DNA of 64,000 nt, taken from the NCBI GenBank assembly GCA_938743325.2, contig OW568900.1, positions 1 through 64,000 on the forward strand, written 5' to 3'. Below the pieces are notes generated by a model, which saw nothing but the letters and a program-made list of their open reading frames with translations, searched no databases and was not told where the DNA came from. Positions 45,558-54,641 of the stretch are shown in pieces; the stretch's first letter is position 1; the number at the start of each line of letters is the position of its first letter. This stretch comes from Pycnococcus provasolii (lineage: Eukaryota > Chlorophyta > Pseudoscourfieldiophyceae > Pseudoscourfieldiales > Pycnococcaceae). The translations under genes and the position numbers were made by a program.

Positions 45558-46169
45558 TCAATCGTCGCTCTTGCTACGCTCGCACGCGACGCGACCCGCC
45601 TCGTCGAGTTTGCGACGCGCGAGAAGAACCTCGAGGCTCTCGCGACCTGTCACCTGCGTGCGACGGGCGGCCCAGAAGTCGTACACGCGGTCGGCCGCTG
45701 CACCGACGTACTTGTTCTTCGTGAGCGAGTACACCCACCCGAGGCCCACCTGCTCGTACAGCGCGCGAAAAACGGGAATGCCCGTGATGACTGTGCCGTC
45801 TGGTTGAATCGCGTGAATTGTGCTCATGACTTGTTCGTACTCTAAGTTCATGTTCTGTGACGGGTCGTACGACGGGCTTGCAATATCCACAAAGTCAATG
45901 CGGCCATTTTCACAATCTCTTTGCTTGAGCATGTTCACCTCGCGCTCACAAAGCGGGCAGTCTCCGTCGTGGAGCATGCGAATCACCGCGCCATCCTTCC
46001 ACCGCATCGCCGCGACCAGATCCGTCTCTGCGGCGGTGGATGACGTCGACGTCGTCGAGCAGACCGGGCGGCAGGCGCGCGAGGAGTTCACGCGAGACGG
46101 AGACCGCGACGCAGAGACCAGCACACGGCACAGAGGCCAAGGCGACGCGAGCGTGCGTGAGGCGAGCAT
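45558..46169 (-). CDS. DCC-family (DUF393) thiol oxidoreductase-like protein, organelle-targeted
   Basis: 203 residues. The first ~60 are Ser/Arg/Ala-rich with few acidic residues (MLASRTLASPWPLC start), typical of a plastid or mitochondrial transit peptide. The rest is a DCC domain: VIRMLHDGDCPLCEREVNML carries the defining D-G-x-C-x-x-C, followed by IDFVDIASPSYDP, then IHAIQPDGTVITGIPVFRAL and a C-terminal YDFWAARR. The family has a thioredoxin-like fold and is named for this DxxCxxC motif; substrates are poorly known. The start is the first ATG; the frame continues upstream without one. It is divergent from RPN6, sharing a 266-bp upstream region. Confidence 0.88.
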   Translation of the reverse strand: MLASRTLASPWPLCRVLVSASRSPSRVNSSRACRPVCSTTSTSSTAAETDLVAAMRWKDGAVIRMLHDGDCPLCEREVNMLKQRDCENGRIDFVDIASPSYDPSQNMNLEYEQVMSTIHAIQPDGTVITGIPVFRALYEQVGLGWVYSLTKNKYVGAAADRVYDFWAARRTQVTGRESLEVLLARRKLDEAGRVACERSKSDD

Positions 46170-46435
46170 CACGACGGCAGGATGAGGTCCGCGAATGGAC
46201 GGGACGAAGTGACGAAGAAGGAAGGGGTGGTACACATTTGTGGCCACGAAGGCACGAAAGGAATGGAACCCCGATATAAAAAAAAACTACCATGATAAGA
46301 AAAACGCAAACCCCCAAACAAAAAACTGCACCCCCAAGGTGGCTCTGCTCTTCTTCTCCCTTCTGTCGCTTCTTCCCGCGCCCTCCGGAACTCCCTCGGG
46401 GAGGTCAAAAACCTAAACCAGTTCCCAACACCGCC

Positions 46436-47692
46436 ATGGCTGCCTCGCTCGCAGACGCCGCGGCGCAGGAGGCGAAGGGGGACAGCGCCGCAGCCATACG
46501 CACGTACAGATCCATATGCATAGAGGCGTCGCCGTCGCAGGCCAACGCGCAGGCCACGGAGGCGGCGATCGCGAAGCTGTGCGCGTTATACACCAAGCAG
46601 CACGACGCCAACGCGCTCGCGAAGATGCTCACGGAACTCAGGCCGTTCTTTGCCGTCATTCCCAAGGCAAAAACGGCGAAGCTTGTCAAGAACATCATAG
46701 ACGCCGTCGCGAAGGTGCCCAACACCACCAAGCTGCAGGTGCAGCTGTGCCGCGAGCAGGCGGAGTGGGCCAAAGCGGAAAAGCGAAGTTTTCTCAGGCA
46801 AAGGCTCGAGCTCAGGCTCGCGACACTTCTGCTCGAGCTCTGCGACTACGCGCCAGCGCTCACGCTCATCACGAGGCTGCTCACGGAGGTGAAGCGCCTC
46901 GACGACAAGCTGCTGCTCGTTGACATCCACCTCGTCGAGAGCCGCGTGTACCACGCTTTGCGAAACGTTGCCAAGGCGAAGGCGGCGCTGACAGCTTCGC
47001 GCACGGCGGCGAACGCCATCTACGTTCCCCCGACCGTGCAGGCGCACATCGACATGCAGAGCGGCGTGCTGCAAGCCGAGGAGAAGGACTACAAGACAGG
47101 GTACAGCTACTTCTTCGAGGCTTTCGAGCAGCTCGGCGCTCTCGACGAGAATGTGCTCGCTCTGCGTGGTCTCAAGTACATGCTCCTTTGCAAGGTGATG
47201 GGTGGGCAGGCGCACGAGGTGGCGAATATCGCGAGCACGAAGGGTGGCGTGAAGTATGCCGGGCGCGACATTGACGCGCTTAAGGCTGTGGCGGCTGCGC
47301 ACAAGGCGCGCACCTTGAAGGACTTCGAGGTTGCGAAGAAGGACTACAACGACGTGCTGACTTCGGACGCAATCGTGGACGGCCACCTGCGTGTGCTTTA
47401 CGACGACCTGCTGGAGCTGAACGTGATGAGACTGCTCGAGCCGTACAGCCGCGTGGATGTGTCATACGTCGCGAGCCAGCTGGAGCTTGAAAGTGGCATG
47501 GTGGAGGCCAAAATCAGTCAGATGATTTTGGATAAGAAGCTCGACGCGGTTCTCGACGACGCGGGCGTGCTGAAGATTTTCAGCGAGGAGGCGAGCAAGG
47601 GTGGCTATCCGGATGCGCTCGACACGATCCAGAATCTTGACAAGGTTGTGTCGGCACTGTTCGTGAGGAGCGCGAAGCTCATGGCATCGTGA
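46436..47692 (+). CDS. RPN6: 26S proteasome lid subunit RPN6 (PSMD11)
   Basis: 418 residues, the family's usual length (~420). Blocks characteristic of RPN6 are present in order: AKTAKLVKNIIDAV, VQLCREQAEWAKAEKRSFLR, the TPR-like DDKLLLVDIHLVESRVYHAL, TANAIYVPPTVQAHIDMQSG, YKTGYSYFFEAFE, LKYMLLCKVM, and the PCI domain with VRFSR-like PYSRVDVSYVASQLEL and KISQMILDKKLDAVLDDAGV. RPN6 clamps the 19S regulatory lid to the 20S core and ATPase ring. The ATG is in strong context (CCGCCATGGCTGCC); an open extension upstream is 5' leader. The stop is followed 123 bp later by the convergent TMX2-like gene. Confidence 0.97.
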   Translation: MAASLADAAAQEAKGDSAAAIRTYRSICIEASPSQANAQATEAAIAKLCALYTKQHDANALAKMLTELRPFFAVIPKAKTAKLVKNIIDAVAKVPNTTKLQVQLCREQAEWAKAEKRSFLRQRLELRLATLLLELCDYAPALTLITRLLTEVKRLDDKLLLVDIHLVESRVYHALRNVAKAKAALTASRTAANAIYVPPTVQAHIDMQSGVLQAEEKDYKTGYSYFFEAFEQLGALDENVLALRGLKYMLLCKVMGGQAHEVANIASTKGGVKYAGRDIDALKAVAAAHKARTLKDFEVAKKDYNDVLTSDAIVDGHLRVLYDDLLELNVMRLLEPYSRVDVSYVASQLELESGMVEAKISQMILDKKLDAVLDDAGVLKIFSEEASKGGYPDALDTIQNLDKVVSALFVRSAKLMAS

Positions 47693-47815
47693 GATCATAA
47701 AAAAAAAGAGGATTTGCTCATAGTAACAACAACAACAACCCACTTGACACTTTTTCACATACTATAGTTATTTTTATTTGAACAAGTCTATTACATCTTT
47801 CGTGTCTTGTGCGCT

Positions 47816-48637
47816 TCACTTGTTCTTCTTGTCAGCGCCGCCGCCGCCGCCGCCGCCGCCGCCACTACCTCGACTTCTCGCGTAGCGCATGTCCAGCTCG
47901 AATCCCTTCACCAAGTCGGACCAGAAGAAGCGCCCTTTGGCAACCCGTCCGTCGGGATACACGTGAGGGATACGTGCCACCTCCCGCCCACCCTCGAACA
48001 GTATGATGGTTGGCAACTGCTTGGAAACGCCGCTCGTCGATATTCCGTGTTTTTTCGCGAGAACTGGCCACCGCGCGACGTCCACCTTTGCAAATCGCAG
48101 GCTTTGCGTCGTGAATCGCTCGGAAAGTTTTGCGAACGTCGGTTCGACGTGCACGCACGGCGGGCTCCAGCTTGCGAAGAAGCACACAAGCCACGAGTCT
48201 TTCGGCTTATCTTTGCCTTCGTTGACGACGCGGTCGTCAAACTCCATGGGGTTGAGGTACTCGTAGCGACACGGCCCTCGGTACACTGGTTGGTAGACGG
48301 TGAGTTCGAGCACGCCGAATAGCACGAGATACCAGACGAGAAGTCTCGGCGATATGCAGTATGCGAGGAACGCGACGGACGCCTTGCAGAACAGGAAAGC
48401 CGTTGCGACGAACTCGTCTGGACTCGACGACCTCAAGAATCGTCCGATGAGAACGATGACAAGTAAGGAGGACGTGCGCTGTTCCCAGTCTTCGAGTCGT
48501 CGCGCACCGTGTTCGTCTGTGTACAGCAGGACTTGCGTTCGCAGGTACATGTACGTGACTAAGCTCATGAAGTTCACGACGTAGTACGGAGACGTGAACC
48601 GCAGCAAGCCGTGGAAATACGAAGACAGGAGCGCCAT
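47816..48637 (-). CDS. TMX2-like transmembrane thioredoxin-related protein
   Basis: 273 residues. Three or four hydrophobic segments lie in the first ~135 residues (YVVNFMSLVTYMYL, LLVIVLIGRFL, ATAFLFCKASVAFLAY, WYLVLFGVLELTVY). A thioredoxin-like domain follows with WLVCFFASWSPPCVHVEPTF, RFAKVDVARWPVLAKKHGIS and LPTIILFEGGREVARIP. The active site is SPPC instead of CxxC, as in TMX2 proteins, which have a single-Cys SxxC site. The C-terminus is a Gly run followed by KKNK, fitting a KKxx ER-retrieval signal. The order (N-terminal membrane part, then thioredoxin domain, then di-lysine tail) matches TMX2 of the ER and ER-mitochondria contacts. The start is the MALLSSYFHG codon; an open extension upstream is less likely. 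Confidence 0.9.
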   Translation of the reverse strand: MALLSSYFHGLLRFTSPYYVVNFMSLVTYMYLRTQVLLYTDEHGARRLEDWEQRTSSLLVIVLIGRFLRSSSPDEFVATAFLFCKASVAFLAYCISPRLLVWYLVLFGVLELTVYQPVYRGPCRYEYLNPMEFDDRVVNEGKDKPKDSWLVCFFASWSPPCVHVEPTFAKLSERFTTQSLRFAKVDVARWPVLAKKHGISTSGVSKQLPTIILFEGGREVARIPHVYPDGRVAKGRFFWSDLVKGFELDMRYARSRGSGGGGGGGGGADKKNK

Positions 48638-48746
48638 GTTGGTTTGTTGGATTGGTGAAATATCAAATATATAGGAGTGAAAGGGAATGACAAGATTCCA
48701 CGATCCCAAACAGTGCACACACAAGCACAAACACACAACCAGCACA

Positions 48747-48900
48747 TAACCCTACCCGGTAAAGGTACAACAACCACACCTACTGTAACCCTAACATCCC
48801 TTAAAACCCTAACAACCCCTAAAACCCTAACCCCCTTTTAAAAACCCTAACCCCTAACAACCCTAACAACCCCTAAACCCCTAAACCCCTAACCGAACCC
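48747..48900 (+). repeat. Interstitial degenerate telomere repeats between divergent genes
   Basis: About a dozen CCCTAA-like words, several as AAACCCTAA or CCCCTAA with irregular spacing, lie in the spacer between the divergent TMX2-like and DUF1517-like genes. They are either telomere-derived filler or promoter telo-box motifs (AAACCCTAA), a known plant promoter element. Confidence 0.85.
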
Positions 48901-49105
48901 CTGCGCTTTTCGAGTCCTTATTTCGTTCTTATTTTTTCCCCTGGCCCTGGGGCTCCTCTGAGGGCTCGGCCTCCCCTCCAGTTGCAGTTGAGATTTATTT
49001 CTCGTGCTGTGCTCAACGGATCGGCCACGTCGATGGGTGGGAAACCCTCAAGAGCACCTGCTTCCCCCCCCCGGGCGGTCATTCTCACTCTCATTCTTCA
49101 CAAGG

Positions 49106-49633
49106 ATGCTCGCACTCGCTCCTCGTCGTGCTCCCATGGTGGCACTTCGCATTCGTAGAGTCAACACCTTCGCATCCTCCTCCTCGAAGAGTTCTCCTTC
49201 TACTCTGAAGACTTCGAAGGCTCATGCTCATGCTTCCAAGGCTCAGTCTAAGGCGATCGGACTCGCGCTCGCGGCTTTGATCGCATCCTCGGGAGGCGTT
49301 ATGGTGGACGAAGCCATGGCAGCGCGAAGTGGGGGACGTGTGGGAGGATCGTCGTTCCGATCAGCGCCGCGCGCATCCACGTCCTCGCGACGAAGCGGAG
49401 GAGGATCATACGGATCATACGTCGCGCCGCCCGTCATGGGATACGGGTACGGTGTGCCGATGATGCCCGGGTTCGGGTACGGGTACGGTTTCAGCCCCTT
49501 CTTCTTCGGGGGAGGAATCTTCCAGTTCATGATCTTCCTCTTCGTCATCAACTCCGTACTCAACGTACTCAGCAGCGTGGGAAAGAACAACGACAAGGAC
49601 GGCGACGACGGCGACGACTTCTACGACGTCTAA
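49106..49633 (+). CDS. Plastid-targeted protein resembling the N-terminal part of DUF1517 family proteins
   Basis: 175 residues. The first ~65 are Ala/Arg/Ser-rich, lacking acidic residues, and look like a plastid transit peptide. A hydrophobic Ala-rich stretch (GLALAALIASSGGVMVDEAMA) ending in AxA could be a thylakoid-type second signal. The mature part starts RSGGRVGGSSFRSAP, which is the hallmark N-terminus of DUF1517 plastid proteins, continues with Tyr/Gly/Pro-rich repeats (GYGYGVP, GFGYGYGFSP), one membrane segment (FMIFLFVINSVLNVL) and an Asp-rich tail. The DUF1517 domain proper is absent, so it is a short relative. It converges with ORC3, 123 bp apart. Confidence 0.7.
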   Translation: MLALAPRRAPMVALRIRRVNTFASSSSKSSPSTLKTSKAHAHASKAQSKAIGLALAALIASSGGVMVDEAMAARSGGRVGGSSFRSAPRASTSSRRSGGGSYGSYVAPPVMGYGYGVPMMPGFGYGYGFSPFFFGGGIFQFMIFLFVINSVLNVLSSVGKNNDKDGDDGDDFYDV

Positions 49634-49756
49634 GGAGTTGTCATGTCAGAACAAATAAGTACACACACACACCTTATGAGAGCCTAATATGAGTCGCTCA
49701 CTCAGTAATTGGAACAACATGATATGCAACAAATTTGAAATTTTGTGCTCCCAACA

Positions 49757-51811
49757 CTACAGCAAACACCTCACCGCCAAACCTGAGCTCGCGCCATTGT
49801 TGCCGTCAGCGCCGGCGGCACCAAGGCGCTTCGCGCCACCGCCACCGCCGCGCGCAGCCACAACACTGCTCGCCGCGCCCACGGCGGCAAGCTCCCAGCT
49901 CGCCTGCGCGAGACGCGCCTGCGCCTCAGCTAAACTAGCGCGAGCTTCAGCCGCGGGGCACTCGGGCGAAGGTGCCAATCCCATCGCGTCGGCAAAGTCG
50001 TAGAACCAGCTAGCCACGTCGCGCTCCTTGCGCTTCGTCGTCGCGCGGTGCCTTCGAAGCGCCGCGTACGCCGCACATGCACCCACGGCAACCACCTTGC
50101 CCGTCGACGAACGGCGAGATGCCACGCCATGCTCGTGCGGACGAAGCAGTGCACCCGAAATGGCGTCGCGTGGGTTTGCCTCCAGCAGAGCGCGAAGCGC
50201 CTTGGCGCTCGCCTCGGGCGACGGCGTCGCCTCAGCACGCCACGACGGATGTGCGAGATGCGAGTCTTCCTTCAGAAGGCATGCTTCGCACTCTCTCTCG
50301 AGCAGGTCTGCGGCGCGTGCCGCGAACGTCGACGTCGACGCCGAGGTGGCGGCGGCAGTCGCCTCCGCCGCGGCGGACGAGCGACGAGCGTGCTCAGCCT
50401 CCTCGCGTTGCCTCGCCATCATCAGGCTGTCGTAGAAGTCAGTGCGCCGACGCTTCGACGCCTTGGCAGCGCCCCTGCTGCGTGGCGGTGGCGTCAGCGC
50501 GGGTGCGGGTGCGGGTGCGGGCGCGGGTGCGGCGGTGTCGCTAGCCAGCCTCGCCGCTGACTGCTGTGGCGAGGATGATGGTGGCGACGCTTCATTGCCA
50601 CTCGCAATCTCGCTCGCGAGCGTGCAAAGCTCATCCGAAAGATCCGGTGTCAGCCGACGCGCCTCCTCCACCCAAGCAGCTACGATCGCGCGAATGTCCA
50701 CATTCGCACGATTCTGACGAAGCACGTGGACGCGCTCGTGCACGAGATTTGCAAGATCCTCTGCCGCCGTTCGCGACGTCGCCGACGCAAAAGCAAGCCC
50801 GATGACGTCCGAGAGGCTGTCCGCCGCCGCCGATGGCACAGCCGCGAGCATGCTAACGGCACAGCTCCAGCGCGCGTGTGCTGCGCGCCACGCCCTTGCA
50901 TCCTTGCTGTCCCCTTTCGCCCACAGCTGCTGCTGCTGATCCTGCTGCTGATCCTGCTGCTGCCCTTCGCCGCCGTTGTTCTCACAGTTTGCAAAGTGCA
51001 GTGCGGCGAATGCGCGCAGCGCGCGGCTCAAGCTGGAGGTGGACCCTCCAGCCTCAGCCACTTTTCCCATGAGGTACGTCCAAGCGCTCCGCGCGGGAAG
51101 GGGGGTAAGTGGCACGTCGTCTGCACCCGTGAGGTAAAGCGTGCGAAGCATGGCATCCCCTCGTGTCGCCGCGCTGGGCAGGGCGTACGTGACTGCGTCG
51201 AGTCGGCTTGCGGCGTGTGCGTCGAGTCCTGGTATTCCGTACGCGTTGGTTCCCGGCGCGCACACGGCGGCGGCTGTTCCCACGAGCAGGCTGACGGGCG
51301 CACCCTCGAGTTCGTCACTCGTGAGCGTGTGAATGAGCTGCGCGAGTGCCGATGCGTTGTCTCCCGCGATGGCGTGCACGTCAGGTATGACGACGCAGAC
51401 GGGTTTATTGTGATGTTCATCGATGGACTGTCGCAGTTGTTTGGCGCACGTCGCGGGCGTGAGCGTGTTCCTGTCGCAGTTTGTGATTTGCGCGACAAGT
51501 TTCGTGACGATGCTGCCGCTGCTTGAGTTGTTGGCGGCTATATCGTCGTGCGCCAAGATCGCGACTCTCACGTCGTTATCCGCGAGCACACGCGAGATAT
51601 CGTCGAACATGATTTTCATGTGTTTTTGCATCAACATCGCATCGCAGCACCCTCCGAGTTGAACGATTAGCGCGGGCAGAGTATTCAGGGAGACGAAAGA
51701 ACTTGATGAGATGTGCGAGCACATGTGTGAGAAAGACGATGACGAGGAGGAGGAGGAGGAGGATGAAGCTGCGTTATTTAACTTGGACAAAAACATGGGA
51801 AGAGACGCCAT
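49757..51811 (-). CDS. ORC3: Origin recognition complex subunit 3
   Basis: 684 residues, near the family's ~700. N-terminal half: an ATPase-like fold without Walker A, with ALIVQLGGC, VRVAILAHDDIAA, KPVCVVIPDVHAIAG and GAPVSLLVGTAAAVC, matching the ORC3 AAA-like core that contains a Walker-B-like strand but no P-loop. The middle is helical with a Gly/Ala/Pro-rich low-complexity insert near residue 440. The C-terminal region (DAISGALLRP, ACAAYAALRRH, ASWFYDFADAMG, ASWELAAVGA) fits the ORC3 insertion and winged-helix end. ORC3 binds ORC2 within the complex that loads MCM helicase. The start is the first ATG (MASLPMFLSKLNN). The identification rests on pattern and length, not alignment. Confidence 0.75.
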   Translation of the reverse strand: MASLPMFLSKLNNAASSSSSSSSSSSFSHMCSHISSSSFVSLNTLPALIVQLGGCCDAMLMQKHMKIMFDDISRVLADNDVRVAILAHDDIAANNSSSGSIVTKLVAQITNCDRNTLTPATCAKQLRQSIDEHHNKPVCVVIPDVHAIAGDNASALAQLIHTLTSDELEGAPVSLLVGTAAAVCAPGTNAYGIPGLDAHAASRLDAVTYALPSAATRGDAMLRTLYLTGADDVPLTPLPARSAWTYLMGKVAEAGGSTSSLSRALRAFAALHFANCENNGGEGQQQDQQQDQQQQLWAKGDSKDARAWRAAHARWSCAVSMLAAVPSAAADSLSDVIGLAFASATSRTAAEDLANLVHERVHVLRQNRANVDIRAIVAAWVEEARRLTPDLSDELCTLASEIASGNEASPPSSSPQQSAARLASDTAAPAPAPAPAPALTPPPRSRGAAKASKRRRTDFYDSLMMARQREEAEHARRSSAAAEATAAATSASTSTFAARAADLLERECEACLLKEDSHLAHPSWRAEATPSPEASAKALRALLEANPRDAISGALLRPHEHGVASRRSSTGKVVAVGACAAYAALRRHRATTKRKERDVASWFYDFADAMGLAPSPECPAAEARASLAEAQARLAQASWELAAVGAASSVVAARGGGGGAKRLGAAGADGNNGASSGLAVRCLL

Positions 51812-51974
51812 CGTGATTGGAGGGAAGAGGCGGAAACTGTGGACCAAGAGGCGGAAAAAGGGCGGATTGGACGAAGAAGAGGCGCGAAATAGGGGCCCCG
51901 CGTGCCTGCTTTGGAGGGCCTTTGTCCTCTCCGGAAAAAGGCCTGCTTGCCCTTTTGATGTGAGAGTTATACCA

Positions 51975-51996
51975 TAACCCTAACCCTAACCCACAA
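51975..51996 (+). repeat. Interstitial telomere repeat, left flank of the unknown gene
   Basis: Three CCCTAA units (ATAACCCTAACCCTAACCC) in the same orientation as the chromosome end, directly upstream of the unknown gene at 52052. Confidence 0.88.
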
Positions 51997-52051
51997 TGCC
52001 CAGGGGCACCCTCGCCACCTCCCTGGCCCTGGTTGTCCCATCAGACCTGAT

Positions 52052-52940
52052 ATGGCGACTATGAGTACCTCTCCCTTGCCAATGGCGGATGTTGTCCTCC
52101 GTAAATTAACTCATTTCGACATACGCCTCATCCTAAGTAGATGGTATCGACTTATTATGTTGGACACAGTGATGAACACCGTATCCACTTATACAAAAGG
52201 GGCGTGTACACTTGCCGCTTGCATGCGGTCGCCCGAAACCGACAAGCTTGAGGAGGAGGTGGGAGCCACCCCAGGCAAAGCGAAGTGGAAACTCGTGAGA
52301 GTTTCGCTTCCTACGTATCGTAGGGAAAAGACTATGAGGGGCTTCAAGCCGACTTCAAGCCGTCTCTCGCATTGCCAGAAACCGAAAGAATGGGCGTATT
52401 GCCAACCGCCGAGCCATGCCGAGGTAAAGGATCTCGTGAAGGTCATGGAGGCAAAAGGATACACTCCCGTCTCCGGCCCTCACTACGATCACGCGAGCAA
52501 CCAACACCGCTCAATGTGCACACACCAGGCAATCTCTTCGCATGGTGGATCGACGATGCTAGTTAGCTACGAGAACGGGTTTCAGGCATGGGAGATCCCG
52601 CCGGATCACGCGGCAATATTCTCCATCATCTCGCTGGAGGACCGTTGGCACTTGGTCTTCGCTCGTCGAGACCAAGTGTCGACGCGTTCGACGCTGGAGT
52701 TCAAAGCTGGAGACCAGCATGCGCAAGGCAACACTTGCCTCCTCACAGCAACAGCACCAACTGCCCTCCCTGATCCGACCGAACCGAACCGATCGACCGT
52801 ACCGACACCAGCCCCCCCCAACTTGCCACCCCCCCCTCCTTCCACCACTGAAAGCGACCACCAGTTGCTTTCATTCTCAAACTGGTTGTGGGATGAGGAA
52901 AATGGCGAAAGCCTCCTCATCACCAAAGCGCTCTTCGACC

Positions 52941-52972
<32 letters not shown>

Positions 52973-53865
52973 CCACCACCACCACCACCACCAGCAGCAG
53001 CAGCGGACGAGACCCATGCCGCCGGCTCTGGCGGTGCCGCCGGCGGCACGAAGCGGGCGAGTGGTGGCGTCATGGAGGCTACGCGAGAACGCAAGCCGTA
53101 CCCTAGCCCCACTGACCTCGTCAACAGCTTTACGCGTGGGATGGCGCTCAATACAACGACTACGCAACATCAGCAGCAGATTGGCACCACGCCACCCGCA
53201 GATGAGCGTACGTTCGCTCAACCTTTATTTCGGCTCGACGCGGCTGACGTGACTCCTGGCAGCAAGCACAGCGACGGCGTTCGTCGCAGTGTGACACCGA
53301 GGGTGGTGCCGCGCATGCCCAGCTGGCGGAGGAAAAGGCGACACTGCAGGAGCACGTCGGTGTGCTGACGCGGCAGGTGGAAGAGTTGCAGGGCCAACGT
53401 GCCGCGGCGCAGGAGGTGGCGGAGCGCATGGCGCTCGTCGTGGAGGAGAAGGCGACGCTCGAGGAGCGCGCTGGTGTGCTGACCCGACAAGTCGAGGAAC
53501 TGCAAAGCCAGGGTGGTGCCGCACAGACCCAGCTGGCGGAGGAAAAGGCGGCACTGCAGGAGCACGTCGGTGTGCTGACGCGGCAGGTGGAAGAGCTGCA
53601 GGGCCAACGTGCCGCGGCGCAGGAAGTGGCGGAGCGCATGGCGCTCGTCGTGGAGGAGAAGGCGACGCTCGAGGAGCGTGCCGGCGTCTTGGCACGCCAG
53701 GTGGAGGAACTGCAAAGCCAGGGTGGTGCCGCGCAAGCCCAGCTGGCGGAGGAAAATGCGGCACTGCAGGAGCACGTCGGTGTGCTGACGCAGGACATCG
53801 AGAGCCTGCGTGCACAGAGCGGCACGGCGCAGCAGGAGAAGGATGAGTACGAGGAGTACATGTAG
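52052..53865 (+). pseudogene. Unknown gene with 210-bp heptad repeats, split between two frames
   Basis: The first frame (52052-53368, 438 codons) encodes an unrecognised N-terminal domain of ~230 residues with mixed secondary structure (TMLVSYENGFQAWEIPPDHA, DRWHLVFARRD), then Pro-, Ala- and Gln-rich low complexity. The second frame, open from 53248 to the TAG at 53865, encodes coiled coil in 70-residue units (VGVLTRQVEELQGQRAAAQE, VAERMALVVEEKATLEERAG) repeated at 53356 and 53566 with a partial third. Both frames are open between 53248 and 53365, so either a +1/-1 shift or an unseen intron joins them. Seventy residues is exactly ten heptads. Interstitial telomere repeats flank the gene on both sides. 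The function is unknown, and it may be an inserted or decaying locus. Confidence 0.55.
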
Positions 53866-53866
53866 A

Positions 53867-53888
53867 AACCCTAACCCGTAACCCTAGT
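53867..53888 (+). repeat. Interstitial telomere repeat, right flank of the unknown gene
   Basis: AAACCCTAACCCGTAACCCTAG starts one base after the stop codon at 53865, in the same orientation as the tract at 51975. Confidence 0.85.
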
Positions 53889-53952
53889 TTTACCCGAGAT
53901 CGATTTCTTTTACGGGACACCGTTCCGTTGGTTGGATTTGGATTTTTCACTA

Positions 53953-54510
53953 ATGGAAGAAATCATGGACGACGACATGGACGCCTCCCGTCATCATCAT
54001 GGCGTTCAATCAGGATCACTATTACCTAGAAACAGAGTCTCTCGAAGTAGTGCCTCAGTAGCTGCTGGTGCTGGCGCTGGCGGTCCTCATCCTCATCCTC
54101 ATTCTCAACAACACCAACCATCCCACTCATCCAAGAAGAAGAAGTCTCGCACGCCGTCGCACTTGAGAACGTTAGCTCTGCTATTGGGCGCGCTCGAGGG
54201 AACGGCGGTAATTGTCGAGACGAAACACGACGAAGTCATTCGAGGAACCATACGAGAAACGGACAAAGACTGGAACTGCTACTTGGAAAACGTTACCGTC
54301 TCGTACCCATGCCACCCAGCAAAACAAAAACAAATACTGCCAAGCATATTCGTCAAAGGAAACCTTGTCAGGTACGTGCACTTCCCCGACTCCGTCGAGC
54401 CGAACGCCGCCGTCGAGGCGCACAGAGATAGACTCAAAAAGGCGGCGCGCGCCTTTGCGACGCAAAAACAGCCGCAGCCGCAGCAGCAGGAGCAGCAGCG
54501 GACGAAGTAA
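53953..54510 (+). CDS. Sm-fold protein, Lsm10-like
   Basis: 185 residues. The first ~75 are disordered (His-, Ser- and Ala-rich with a KKKK basic patch). Residues ~85-155 form an Sm fold: Sm1 GTAVIVETKHDEVIRGTIRE with DKDWNCYLENVTV, and Sm2 SIFVKGNLVRYVHFPDSVEP. The Sm2 ending RYVHFPDSVEP resembles Lsm10 of the U7 snRNP (RYVHIPDDV in animals) more than SmD1 or SmD3. The tail is basic and Gln-rich. Sm proteins form seven-membered rings on U-rich RNA. If Lsm10 is right, the partner would be Lsm11 and the job histone mRNA 3'-end processing. SmD1 or SmD3 remain alternatives. The start is the first ATG of the frame. It converges with the PurK-PurE gene 131 bp away. Confidence 0.75.
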   Translation: MEEIMDDDMDASRHHHGVQSGSLLPRNRVSRSSASVAAGAGAGGPHPHPHSQQHQPSHSSKKKKSRTPSHLRTLALLLGALEGTAVIVETKHDEVIRGTIRETDKDWNCYLENVTVSYPCHPAKQKQILPSIFVKGNLVRYVHFPDSVEPNAAVEAHRDRLKKAARAFATQKQPQPQQQEQQRTK

Positions 54511-54641
54511 TAAGGGAAACGTGCGCGACCACGACTTGGAGTGTATAATATAATATATTCTATTTTGTAATTTTTTTTGGTGTTTTGTCCTCATCACAGG
54601 TTTTTTTTTTTTTGGCTTCAAGGTGGTACCACCACCACCCT

